Positions 18,213 through 31,600 of a DNA stretch of 64,000 nucleotides are shown piece by piece. Location: positions 56,869 through 120,868 of the forward strand of contig CAIUOG010000033.1 in assembly GCA_903900705.1 (NCBI GenBank). Direction: 5' to 3'. Both the position numbers and the translations under genes were made by a program. Position 1 is the stretch's first letter. Every line of letters begins with the position of its first letter. The DNA is from an uncultured Acidobacteriia bacterium. Lineage in GTDB: Bacteria > Acidobacteriota > Terriglobia > Bryobacterales > Bryobacteraceae. A model generated the notes under the pieces. That model was not told where the DNA came from. It saw only the letters and a program-made list of their open reading frames with translations, and made no database searches.

Positions 18213-21200
18213 ATGTCTCGCTTCGCGCTCCGGAATCCTTACTTCATCGTTGTCATCTGCCTGATGATTGCCGTGGTCGGCGTCACCAGTCTGGTCCGCA
18301 TGCCGGTGGATATGTTCCCCTCCATGAACATTCCGGTTGTGGTGGTCGCCACGTTCTACTCGGGCATGCCGCCGGAACAGATTGAAACCGATATCACCAG
18401 CCGGTTTGAACGCTTCTTCACGCTGGGCGCGGGCATTGAGCACATCGAGTCGCGCTCGCTGCCCGGCGTCAGCATCATCAAGGTCTATTTCCAGCCCGGC
18501 TCGAACCCCGATTCGGCCGTGACCACCATCTCCAACCTCGCCATGGCGCAGCTGAGACGCCTGCCGCCCGGCACCCTGCCGCCCATCGTGCTGAAGTTCG
18601 ACGCTTCCAGTCTGCCGGTGTGCCTGGTCACCTTCAAGGGCGAAGGGCTCAACGAAACGCAACTCCGCGACCTGGCGCAGTACCAGGTGCGCAACCAGAT
18701 TGCCAGCGTGCCGGGCGCCTCCGTGCCACAGCCCTTCGGCGGCCGCTACCGCCAGATTATGGTCTATACGGACCCCGCAAAACTGGAATCCCACCAGTTG
18801 AGCCTGATGGATACCGTCCGGGCGATCAACGACGCCAACCTGATCCTGCCCGCGGGCGACGTGCAACTGGGGCAGTTGGACTACAACATCTACACCAACA
18901 GCCAGCTCCGCACGGTGGGGGAGATTGATAACCTCCCGCTGAAGACCGTTGGCTCAGTCCCGGTCACGGTCGGCGACATCGGCAAGGCCAAAGACGCGCA
19001 GCAGATCCAGACCAACCTCGTCCGCGTGGATGGCCAGAATTCCGTTTACCTTCCCATCCTGAAGCAGGGCGGCGATACCAACACCATCGCGGTGGTGGAC
19101 GGCATCCGCGATGCTCTGACACGCCTGTTCGATGTGCCGAAGGAACTGTCGACCCGCGTGGTCTTCGATCAGTCCGTCTTCGTCAAGACCGCCATCGAAA
19201 CGCTGCTTCACGAGGGTGCGATTGGCCTGTTCCTCACGTCGATCATGATCCTGATCTTCCTGGGCAGCATGCGCGCCACGCTCGCGGTCTTCTTCTCGAT
19301 TCCGCTTTCGGCGCTGGCGGCCTTCATCGCGCTATCGCTCGGCGGCGGTTCCATCAACAGCATGGTGCTGGGCGGGCTGGCTCTGGCCTTCTCCCGGCTG
19401 ATCGATAACTCCGTGGTGGTGCTGGAGAACATCTATCGGCATCTGGAAATGGGGGAAACGCCCGCGGTCGCCGCGGAAAAAGGCGGCATGGAAGTGGCGC
19501 TGCCGGTACTGGCGTCGACGCTTACGACGCTGGTGGTCTTCTTCCCCGTCACGCTGCTCTATGGCGTGAGCAAATATCTGTTCTCCGCTCTGGCCCTCGC
19601 CGTCATCCTCTCCCTGCTGGCGTCTTACATTGTGGCGATGAGCGTGGTGCCGCTGTTCTGCGCCCGCTTCATTAAAGGCGCGCATGGCCATCATGGAGCG
19701 CACCCGGGCAAGGCCTCTCTGCTCGATCGCTTCAATGCCTGGTTTAATCCGAAATTTGAGAAGTTTCTCGATGTTTACGACAATGTGATCGGCCTCGTTC
19801 TGAAGCGGCCGTTCAGCGTGCTCGGTCTGCTCAGCGGCATCATTATCCTCAGCCTCTTTATCTTCCCGCTGCTCGACTTCTCTTTCTTTCCCCGCACGGA
19901 CCCCGGCCAGTTCGTGATGAACATCAAACTTCCCTCCGGCACACGCATCGGGGTCACCGAACAGGAGATTGCCAAGGTGGAAGATCTGGTGCGAAAAGTA
20001 GTCTCTCCGGAAGACCTGGGCATGATTGTGTCGAATATCGGCTCCACGCCGGACTTCTCCGCCATCTACACCAGCAACTCCGCGATGCACACGGCCACCG
20101 TTCAGGTCAGCCTGAAGGAAGACCACAAGGTCGGCAGCTATGAATACATGGCGCGGATGAGGAAACGCCTGGACAGCGAGATCCCCGAGGTCACTTCCTT
20201 CTTCCAGTCGGGCGGCCTCGTCGACGCGGTACTGAGCCTCGGCATGCCGGCGCCGATTGACGTTCAGGTTGCGGGCTCGAACCTGAAGGCGAGTTACGAC
20301 ACAGCTGTCAAACTCGCCGGGCAGATCCGCCACATTCCGGGCGTGGCCGATGTTTACATTCCGCAGGATCTCGATTACCCCGCCCTGCAGCTCGATATCG
20401 ACCGCACCCGCGCCCAACAGATGGGCCTGTCGCAAAAAGAAGTGGTGGGCAACATCATCACGGCGCTCACGTCGAACGCCATGATCGCCCCCAGCTTCTG
20501 GATCGACCCCAAAACCGGCAATGACTACATGCTGACCGTGCAATATCCCGAACGACAAATCAAAACGCTCGACGAACTGCGCGCCATCCCCCTGCGCGGT
20601 TCCGACAGCAAAATGCCCACGCGGCTCGATATGGTTTCGAACATCGCCCGCATCAAATCGCCGACCGAAGTGGACCACTACCAACTGCGCCGCACCATCG
20701 ACATTTACGTCCGGCCTCTTGGCGAAGACCTCGGGCGCATTGCCACGGCTATCGACGGCATTACGGGGAAGGCGAAATTCCCCACGGGCGTCACTGTCAC
20801 GCTGCGGGGGCTGGTGCAGGGCATGCGGCAGAGCTTCTCAAGCTTCGGCATCGGCCTGATCCTCTCTGTAGTGCTGCTTTATCTCATCCTCGTCGCACAG
20901 TTCCGATCATTCCTCGATCCACTGCTGATCCTGACGGCGGTGCCGCCCGGGCTGACCGGCGCGCTGCTGATCCTCTACCTCACCGGCACCAGCATGAACG
21001 TCATGTCGCTGATGGGGCTGATGATTCTGATCGGCATGACAGTCTCCGACAGCATCCTGATCGTGGAATTCACGCGTCATCTGCGGGAGGAAGGCATGAC
21101 GGTGCGGAGCGCCGTGGTCACCGCCGCCCGCGTCCGCCTTCGCCCGGTGCTGATGACGTCACTGGCCACCATCATCGGACTGCTGCCGATGGCGCTGAAG

Positions 21201-21350
21201 CTCGGCGCAGGCAGCGAGGCCTATGCACCGCTGGCGCGGGCCGTTCTGGGAGGCATGAGTATTTCTCTCATGATGACCGTCATTCTGGTGCCGGCCGCAT
21301 ACTACGTGACTTACCGCAAACAGGACGCCCGCACCGTGGAGGTGGAATAG
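18213..21350 (+). CDS. RND efflux permease (HAE1/AcrB-type)
   Basis: A 1045-residue inner-membrane drug/proton antiporter with the 12-helix RND layout and two large periplasmic loops (N-terminal MSRFALRNPYFIVVICLMIAVVGV; C-terminal half IMILIGMTVSDSILIVEF). In helix 4, the segment that in AcrB carries the adjacent proton-relay aspartates reads RLIDNSVVVLEN, so the second aspartate is asparagine; this could alter energy coupling. Substrate unknown. The stop codon shares a base with the GTG start of the TolC-like gene. Confidence 0.9.
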   Translation: MSRFALRNPYFIVVICLMIAVVGVTSLVRMPVDMFPSMNIPVVVVATFYSGMPPEQIETDITSRFERFFTLGAGIEHIESRSLPGVSIIKVYFQPGSNPDSAVTTISNLAMAQLRRLPPGTLPPIVLKFDASSLPVCLVTFKGEGLNETQLRDLAQYQVRNQIASVPGASVPQPFGGRYRQIMVYTDPAKLESHQLSLMDTVRAINDANLILPAGDVQLGQLDYNIYTNSQLRTVGEIDNLPLKTVGSVPVTVGDIGKAKDAQQIQTNLVRVDGQNSVYLPILKQGGDTNTIAVVDGIRDALTRLFDVPKELSTRVVFDQSVFVKTAIETLLHEGAIGLFLTSIMILIFLGSMRATLAVFFSIPLSALAAFIALSLGGGSINSMVLGGLALAFSRLIDNSVVVLENIYRHLEMGETPAVAAEKGGMEVALPVLASTLTTLVVFFPVTLLYGVSKYLFSALALAVILSLLASYIVAMSVVPLFCARFIKGAHGHHGAHPGKASLLDRFNAWFNPKFEKFLDVYDNVIGLVLKRPFSVLGLLSGIIILSLFIFPLLDFSFFPRTDPGQFVMNIKLPSGTRIGVTEQEIAKVEDLVRKVVSPEDLGMIVSNIGSTPDFSAIYTSNSAMHTATVQVSLKEDHKVGSYEYMARMRKRLDSEIPEVTSFFQSGGLVDAVLSLGMPAPIDVQVAGSNLKASYDTAVKLAGQIRHIPGVADVYIPQDLDYPALQLDIDRTRAQQMGLSQKEVVGNIITALTSNAMIAPSFWIDPKTGNDYMLTVQYPERQIKTLDELRAIPLRGSDSKMPTRLDMVSNIARIKSPTEVDHYQLRRTIDIYVRPLGEDLGRIATAIDGITGKAKFPTGVTVTLRGLVQGMRQSFSSFGIGLILSVVLLYLILVAQFRSFLDPLLILTAVPPGLTGALLILYLTGTSMNVMSLMGLMILIGMTVSDSILIVEFTRHLREEGMTVRSAVVTAARVRLRPVLMTSLATIIGLLPMALKLGAGSEAYAPLARAVLGGMSISLMMTVILVPAAYYVTYRKQDARTVEVE

Positions 21351-22630
21351 TGAGAAGGCTCCGTTTCGGACTCGTATTCTTACTCGCGGGCCCTGGAGTA
21401 CTGGCGCAGAACACGCTGCGGCTCACGCTTGCCGAAGCCGAGAAACTCGCGGTGAAGAATAATCCGGCGCTCTCCGCCGCGCAACTGCTGGCCCGCGCCG
21501 CCGAACAGAGTCCGGTGGAACTCCGCTCGAATCTGCAGCCTTCCGCAGCGGTGAACTTCACAGGCGTGGGAGCGGATTCGGGCTCCCGGCTCGCCGCGGG
21601 CAGCCTGAATAACCCGGCCGTATTCAGTCGCATCGCGGGCGGTATCACCGTCAACCAGTTCATCACCGATTTCGGACGCACAAAAGCCCTCATCGAGTCC
21701 GCACGGTTCCGCGCCGCGGGCGAAAATCAGATCGCTGAATCCGTCGACGCCAATATCGTGTTCCAGACGGACCGAGCCTACTTTGCGGTGCTGCGCGCGA
21801 GGTCCGTGCTGACTGTCGCGGAGGAGACCGTGAAGGCCCGGCAGTTGATTGCCGATCAGGTCAGCGAACTGGCACGCAATAAACTCAAATCACAGCTCGA
21901 CGTCAGCTTCGCCCAGGTCAACCTTTCGCAGGCTAAGCTGCAGTTATCGGCCGCGAATAATGACCTGAGTTCCGCTATTGCTCAACTGGCGAACGTGCTC
22001 GGGTTGCCCGCCCAGGCAGCTTTCGACTTAGCGGATGAGACTATGCCAGGCCCGGTGGATACCACTGCCGATACTTACCTGCAACAGGCTGTTCTGAAAC
22101 GTCCCGAACTGGCAAGTCTTCGATTGCAGGTCAGCGCCGGAGAGAAGACTCTGCAGGCCGAGCGGGATCTCTGGCTGCCCAACATCAGCGCTCTGGGCAC
22201 GATGGGGTTTGTCCCCGCCGGGGAAGCTAACATTCCGGGCCGCTATGGCGCCGCGGGCGTGAATGTCTCCATCCCCGTGTTTAACGGGGGGCTGTTTAAA
22301 GCCCGGCAGACCGAAGCGGAACTTCGTCTGCAATCCGCCCGGAAGAGCGTGGAAGACCTGCGGAACCGCGTCACGCGCGACGTCCGAATGGCCTGGCTTG
22401 CCGCTATGACGGCCTTTGAACAGGTAGGCCTGACGGCTCAGCTGATGGAACAATCCCAACTGGCGTTAGATCTTGCCGGCGAGCGCTATAAGCTCGGCCT
22501 GAGTTCCATCCTGGAGCTGAGTCAGGCGGAACTGAATTATACGGCTGCCCGGATAGCCAACGCCGGCGCGAAGTTCGACTATCAGACACAACACTCTTAT
22601 CTGCTTTATCAGACGGGAGCCCTGCGTTGA
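21350..22630 (+). CDS. TolC-family outer membrane efflux protein
   Basis: A 426-residue outer membrane factor. It starts with GTG overlapping the last base of the permease stop, giving a signal peptide (RRLRFGLVFLLAGPGVLAQ). Two TolC repeats are visible: LTLAEAEKLAVKNNPALSAAQLLA near residue 24 and the second-half counterpart ending in ELNYTAARIANAGAKFDYQ. The GVNVSIPVFNGGLFKARQTEAEL segment (about 300-322) is the usual beta-strand to helix turn. It completes the adaptor-permease-channel operon. The stop TGA is part of a TGATCAG repeat (see the repeat entry). Confidence 0.87.
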   Translation: MRRLRFGLVFLLAGPGVLAQNTLRLTLAEAEKLAVKNNPALSAAQLLARAAEQSPVELRSNLQPSAAVNFTGVGADSGSRLAAGSLNNPAVFSRIAGGITVNQFITDFGRTKALIESARFRAAGENQIAESVDANIVFQTDRAYFAVLRARSVLTVAEETVKARQLIADQVSELARNKLKSQLDVSFAQVNLSQAKLQLSAANNDLSSAIAQLANVLGLPAQAAFDLADETMPGPVDTTADTYLQQAVLKRPELASLRLQVSAGEKTLQAERDLWLPNISALGTMGFVPAGEANIPGRYGAAGVNVSIPVFNGGLFKARQTEAELRLQSARKSVEDLRNRVTRDVRMAWLAAMTAFEQVGLTAQLMEQSQLALDLAGERYKLGLSSILELSQAELNYTAARIANAGAKFDYQTQHSYLLYQTGALR

Positions 22631-22664
22631 TCAGGCCTGCGCTGATCAGCCCTTCGCTGATCAG
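22628..22664. repeat. Three TGATCAG palindromes spaced exactly 15 bases apart
   Basis: TGATCAG occurs at 22628, 22643 and 22658. The second and third sit in a perfect 15-base tandem repeat (GCTGATCAGCCCTTC). The array fills the 30-base gap between the convergent TolC and DUF2892 genes and includes the TolC stop codon. Each unit contains the self-complementary core CTGATCAG. It is probably a local slippage duplication, with a possible role at the convergent 3' ends. Confidence 0.6.
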
Positions 22665-22845
22665 CCCTTCGCGCCGAGCAACCGCAGAATCGTCATCATC
22701 GGACACCAGTTCGTGAAAGCGGACTGGAACAGATTCACGCCGATGAACGCGGTGAACCAGTAAAAGTTCGGGTTCACGGCATACCCGAGCGCGAGCGACA
22801 CCAGAATCAGCGCTCCCGCAATCATTCTCAGATATCGATCCACAG

Positions 22846-22849
<4 letters not shown>
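22661..22849 (-). CDS. DUF2892 (YgaP transmembrane-like) protein
   Basis: A 62-residue two-helix inner membrane protein matching DUF2892 ([22 protein letters not shown], then [34 protein letters not shown]). The family is often fused to or encoded beside rhodanese/sulfide-related proteins; the WCPM cysteine is typical. The start overlaps the stop of the upstream RND permease by four bases (ATGA), so it is the last gene of the second RND operon. The function is not established. Confidence 0.82.
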
Positions 22850-26012
<3,163 letters not shown>

Positions 26013-26016
<4 letters not shown>

Positions 26017-27149
26017 CGGATTCGCGCTCCATCGGCCAGCCCGGGCGGCACGGGAAAGACAACGGATTCTCCCGCCGTCAGCCCGGAGAGAATTTCCACC
26101 TGGTCTTTCGATCGCTGCCCTGTCGTGACGAGCCGTGCGCGCGCAACGCCATCCGCCGCCACGAACACAGACTGCAGCTGGCCCTTCTCCGCAACCGCGC
26201 CCGCCGGCACGCTCAGCATGGGGCGATTGCCCAGCTGAAACCGCGCCCGGCCAAACAGGCCGGTCCGCGCTGTGACGCCTCCCGGCAGATCGATCTTTAC
26301 CACGTAGGAATGCGAGGCCGAATCGACCAGGGGCGCAATCTCCGCCACTCTCGCGTCCACGGGATGGTCGGCGCCATCAAGAGCCACGGTCACGGCCTGA
26401 CCCACGCGGATCGACGTCAGTTTCGACTCTTCCACCTGCGCTTCCAGCCGGTAGCCGCCGTCGCGTTCGATGGTGAACAACGGCACGCCGGGCGAAGCCA
26501 TCACGCCGGGCTCAGCCAGCCTCGCAACTACCAATCCGGCAAACGGAGCAGAAACCTCCGCGTACGTACGCGTCACCTCAGACGCCCGCACTTCCTGCTC
26601 CGCCTGCGCCAGCCGCGCGTTGATCTGCGCGCGCCGGGCCCTGGTCATCTCGTAAACGGCCTGTGAGGCTTTCAGCCGTGTGGATGCCTCATCGAACTCC
26701 TGATTCGAGATGGATTTCTTCTCATACAAATCCTGCATGCGATGGAAGGTCGCCTGCGCAAAATCGAGATTTGCCTTCGCCGCCGCGATGCCGCTTTCAG
26801 CTTCGGGAATTGAACTGCGCAGTGCTTCCCGTGCCGTCTCCGCGCGCTTCAGATTGACGTCAAGATCCCGCGAATCGAGTGTCGCCAGAACCTGACCTTC
26901 ACGCACCCGGTCTCCGGCCTGTACTCTGACTTCGCGAATCGCACCCATCCACCGGGAGGAGACGGGAGAAGACGTTCGCGCCCGCACGGTGCCGGCCGCT
27001 TCGTATGCGACCGGCAAACTTTCTTCTTTGACCACGACGGAGGTGGCGCTGACGACCGCCGCGGTATTGTCTTCGGCCACTTTTTCTTTTGGGGCGGATC
27101 CGCAGCCACTGATCAAAATCACCGGAACCAGCCATAAATACCGCTTCAT
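26013..27149 (-). CDS. RND efflux periplasmic adaptor lipoprotein
   Basis: A 378-residue membrane fusion protein. Lipobox LISGC gives C16 as the lipidated residue. Lipoyl halves are [28 protein letters not shown] (about 70-96) and [19 protein letters not shown], separated by a helical hairpin. The C-terminal barrel ends [29 protein letters not shown]. It lies between an outer membrane channel gene (four-base overlap upstream) and the permease (four-base overlap downstream), so the gene order of this pump is channel-adaptor-permease, unlike the first pump's adaptor-permease-channel. Confidence 0.9.
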
Positions 27150-28510
27150 CGTGCTCCCTCCGTCACCACGTCAGAATTCTCCGTCAGCGTTCCCGCGGCG
27201 AATTCCAGCATTGCCGCAGCCACGCGCTGATCATGCACCGCCGCCACCCGGCGCAGGCGGGATTCCAGCAGCGCCGTCTCCGTGCGCAGCAGGTCCGTCA
27301 CATTCCCCAGCCCCGCCTGATAGCGGTTCTGCGTGATTCGCAGACTCTCTTCGGCTTCCGCCACGGCCGCCTGCGCCACTTCGATCCGCTGCTGCGCCGC
27401 CATTAACTCCGCCCACGCACGCCGCACCTGCAGACGGATGGCCGACCCCGCCCGCGCCTGCTCCGCCTCGCTCCTGCGCAGAGCAAATGTTGTCTCCTCA
27501 ATCCGAGCGCGATCCCCGAAACCGTTGAACAGGTTCCACCGCAGCCCGATCGAGACCATCCAGTTCGCGCCGCCGCGGTCATAGAAGCGTTGCCGGTCGG
27601 CTTCCACGGCGGCCCGCGCGCCCACCTGCGGCAGCAAGGCGCTACGCGAGGCGGTTGCCTGTACCGAGGCCAGTTGCGTCGCCAGTTTCACCTGCCTTGC
27701 TTCCGGGCGTTCGGCGAGCGCATTCTTCTCGTAGTCAGCCACGACGGATGCGGGCAAGGGCAGCGCAGTCAGAGCGGTCGTCAGCCTGTGCGCCTCATCA
27801 AGCGGCAGGCCCAGAGCGTCATTGAGCGCAGCTTTCGCGACCTCCAGTTCCGACTGACGCCGGATCTGTTGCTCCCGCACGCCCGCCAGATGGACTCTGA
27901 TGGAAAGCACATCGACGTCTGTTGACATGCCCGCCGCCCGAACCGACTCGGCTCGCTCCAGATCCGCCTGGGCCGACTTCACGGCTTGATTCGAAACGGT
28001 CAGTTGCTCCGCCCCGAGAAGTGCCGCGGAATAGGCGCGGATGACGCCAGCCACGACTTCCATGCGGGTTCGGCGAACTTCCTCCGCCGAGAGATCCCGA
28101 CCAAGTTCCGCCGATCGCACCGCGTTACGGGTCCGTCCAGCGTCATACAGGCTCTGCTCCGCCACCACCTGTGACTGGAAGTTATTCAGAAAATCCGGCC
28201 GGTTCAGAGGACCGATCTGGAAGTTCGCCGCGCCAAACTGATGTTGTGTCAGTAAAGAAGAGAACACGAACACCGGGTTATCGCTGCGCGTCCACGATTC
28301 CGAATAGTTGACCTGCGGCAACTTCCCCGCCCGGGCCGCCGCAATTCGGCTCTCCGCCGCCTTCTTCGCCTCGCCGGACGACACGACGGCCTGATTCCGC
28401 CCGAGGGCCGCGCGGACCGCATCCGGCAGCGACAAAGCGTCCTGTCCCCAGGCGCTCTGCACACAGACCGGAAGGGCGGTCAGGACAAACAAATGCAGTT
28501 TCTTATTCAT
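27146..28510 (-). CDS. TolC-family outer membrane efflux protein
   Basis: A 454-residue outer membrane factor with a signal peptide (MNKKLHLFVLTALPVCVQSAWG). I start at the ATG at 28510; the longer frame adds 22 residues without signal character. The paired TolC repeats are LSLPDAVRAALGRNQAVVSSGEAKKAAE near residue 26 and SLRITQNRYQAGLGNVTDLLRTETALLESRLR near 395. The strand-turn segment MVSIGLRWNLFNGFGDRARIEE (about 322) marks the second barrel strand. It is the first gene of the second RND operon (channel, adaptor, permease, DUF2892). Confidence 0.88.
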   Translation of the reverse strand: MNKKLHLFVLTALPVCVQSAWGQDALSLPDAVRAALGRNQAVVSSGEAKKAAESRIAAARAGKLPQVNYSESWTRSDNPVFVFSSLLTQHQFGAANFQIGPLNRPDFLNNFQSQVVAEQSLYDAGRTRNAVRSAELGRDLSAEEVRRTRMEVVAGVIRAYSAALLGAEQLTVSNQAVKSAQADLERAESVRAAGMSTDVDVLSIRVHLAGVREQQIRRQSELEVAKAALNDALGLPLDEAHRLTTALTALPLPASVVADYEKNALAERPEARQVKLATQLASVQATASRSALLPQVGARAAVEADRQRFYDRGGANWMVSIGLRWNLFNGFGDRARIEETTFALRRSEAEQARAGSAIRLQVRRAWAELMAAQQRIEVAQAAVAEAEESLRITQNRYQAGLGNVTDLLRTETALLESRLRRVAAVHDQRVAAAMLEFAAGTLTENSDVVTEGAR

Positions 28511-28670
28511 TGCCTCTGCTGAGCAGGATGCAATCCGGAGGCCCGGGTAACAGACCGAATGCCAAACGGTTAACACCGCGGAATTCCCAGCCGGATTTTG
28601 TTTTGGGAAAAATTTGCGCCCGACCCAACCAATCCGCGCTTCCCCGTAATCTTTACTTCACATAAGCAGC

Positions 28671-28690
28671 TCCAGGAAGTTCCAGGAAGG
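28671..28690 (+). promoter_or_regulatory. Duplicated ribosome binding site before the TonB receptor
   Basis: The ten-base unit TCCAGGAAGK occurs twice back to back (28671-28680 and 28681-28690), presenting two AGGAAG Shine-Dalgarno-like cores. The second core ends nine bases before the ATG at 28699 and is the functional one by spacing; the first may be a standby site or a slippage duplicate. Confidence 0.5.
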
Positions 28691-28698
28691 ATTTGTCC

Positions 28699-31600
28699 AT
28701 GTTAGTCAAACTTTGTGCGCTCACGCTCGCGCTGCTGGCCCCGGTGTCTCTGGCGGCACAGAACAGCCTCGGCCAGATCACCGGCTCAGTGACCGATAAT
28801 ACAGGAGCGTCGGTGGTTGCGGCACGCGTCACAGCCGTTAACAACGCCACCAACGTTCCCTCTTCCACCGTCACCTCCAGCGACGGTCTTTACAACCTCC
28901 TCTCACTGATCCCCGGCATCTACACCGTCACGGTGCAGAAAACCGGCTTCGACAGATCGGTCACCGATCAGGTGATCGTCGAATCCAGCCAGATCACCAC
29001 CATCGACGCCAAATTGCGCGTCGGGACGGTCTCGACAACAGTCGAAGTTACGGCTTCGGCGGCCATGCTGAGCGCGGCAAACTCAGACGTCGCGACCACC
29101 GTTGCCCGCGACCTGCTGGCGGACATCCCCTACACCGAGCGGAACGCCATGGAGGCCGCCATGCTGGTGCCGGGCGTTCGCGGCGACCCCAACAGCCCGG
29201 GCCAGGTCTTCTCTGAAAATGCCGGCATCTACACGGCCAATGTGGAACCCGGCGCGGCAACCAATATGGGGGGCGGCATGCCCGGCGCGACGGCGGTGAT
29301 GGTGGATGGTTCGAACGTCACCCAGGCCTCTTTCGGCCGTACCGCGCTCACCGTTTCGGGCGACATGGTACAGGAAGTCACCGTCATCACCAACGGAGTT
29401 TCGGCAAAGTACGGCAACACCGGCGGGGGTGTGATTATTCAATCCACGCGCAGCGGCACCAACGATTATCACGGCACGCTTTCGTGGCGGCACACCGACC
29501 CGCCCTTCAACGCGGAGCCCCTCGGCAACACGATTCCCAACGAGGAACACCAGAACTTCTTCGGCGCTTACTTCGGCGGCCCCGTCTGGCTGCCCAAACT
29601 CTACAAAGGCCGCAACAAGACGTTTTTCTTCGCAGGCTTTGAGCCGGCCCGACTCTTCAACGCCACCAGCAGTCCAGCCACCATCCCAACCCCGGCGGAA
29701 CTCTCCGGCCACTTCGCCGATGCCTACTCGTTGATCAACACCACCATCCTGTCTCAGCAGGGTCTCGCCGCCGCCCTCGCCGCGCCCCGTACCGGCGGAC
29801 TCTACTACCAGCAGGCGCTCAATACCTCCGGCCTCCCCACCGGTCCCCAGCTGGCATCCTCTAAATACGTCCCGATTCCGAACAACGACGTTTCCGCGCA
29901 GCTTGCGGGCAACAAGTTCGCTCAATATGTTCTTTCCCTGATGCCGACGCCGCAGAATCCGGGACCTTTCATCCAGTTCTACCGGCCCGACGGCCTCTGG
30001 CTCAACAATGGCTACAACGCGGTTTACCTGCGCGGCGTCACCAACGTCGATAACCGCTGGTCTTTCCGGGTCGACCACGTTTTCAACGATAAAGACCGCA
30101 TGTATCTCCGCTGGGCGTCGGTGCCGCTCAGTTCCGTGCGTTTCCAGGGCTACCCGCTGAACTCGGTCATTACCCAGATCCCGTCGGATAACTCGGCCGC
30201 CGTTAATTTCTCTCTCGACGAAACGCACATCATCACCCCCACGATGATCAATGAGGTCAAAATCCTCTACAGCCGCAACCGCCAGACCCGCGCGGAAGCC
30301 CCCGCTTCGCTCGTGCAGGACTTCGGCGCGGCTTATGGGCTCACTCCCGCGGTGGTGGGCAAGGGCTTCCCGGTGATTTCGTTCTCGTCTTACACGCTCG
30401 GCACCGGCACTACGTCGCTCAACGGGCAGACCGACTCCAACTATCAGTTCTCAGATGACGTCACGTGGACGAAAGGAAAGCATACCGTCGGTTTCGGCGT
30501 CGATATCCGCCGTCAGGAATCGAACCAGTACAACAACTCACTGGTCTATGGCGGCAAATACACCTTCGCGCCCGCTCAGACGAACAACGGATCAAGCGGC
30601 GGCAACTCACTCGCCAGCTTCGATCTGGGCCTGATCAGCGCTTACTCGAACTCACCGGTCCTGGTGCCCGCCTATTACCGCTGGCATTACTACGGCGGCT
30701 ACTTCCAGGACGACTACAAGATCCTCCCGAAACTGACCCTCAACATCGGCGTGCGTTATGAGTTCCAGACTCCCCGCATTGAAAAGTACAACAACCAGGG
30801 CACTTTCCTTCCTGGCCTGACCGGCACACTGAACGGAACGCAGGCCAACGGGGCCTTCTGCTTCTCCGGTGCGTGCGGACTGCCCGACACGCTCTGGCCC
30901 GCAAACCACAAGGGATTCGAACCCCGCATCGGCATCTCCTGGGCTCCCTATGCCCGGATGACGGTCCGCGCGAGCTACGGTCTGATGCGCGTGCCCCTCA
31001 CCGGCTACGGCAATACCCCGTTGCCGGACTTCAACATCGCCTCGCAAACCGTCGGCGGCACCACGGGTGGCATCGCCGCCAACCAACCCGTGAATTACCT
31101 GACCAACCAGGTTGGTCCGCTGACCTCCGCCTATACCGCGCTCAACGGCGCCCGTGGGCCGCTGTATACCGTACAGGGCATCACGGTGCCCTACGTCAAC
31201 CAGACCAACGCCGTCCCCTATGTGCAGCAGTGGGGGCTGACACTGCAGTTCCAGGTGGATTCGAAGACTCTGGTGCAGGCCGGTTACAGCGGTACCGTTG
31301 GTACACACCTGGTCAGCACCGCCGCACCGCCCCTGAACTTCCCGAGTCTCCCGACGCTGAATAATCTGATCGCCAAAGGCACTAACTTCTCGCCCACCAA
31401 CATCCCGAATCCATATGGCATTACGCAGAACGGCGCGGTGATCAACGAGAATCTGCTCAGTTCCCTGAACCCGTACCAGAACTTCTTCAACCAGAACCTG
31501 CAGGAGACGCTCTATCGCATGGGCCAGTCGAATTACCACGCCCTGCTGGTCGGCGTGACGCACCGCCTTGCGGCGGGGCTGACGTTCCAGTCGTCGTTCA

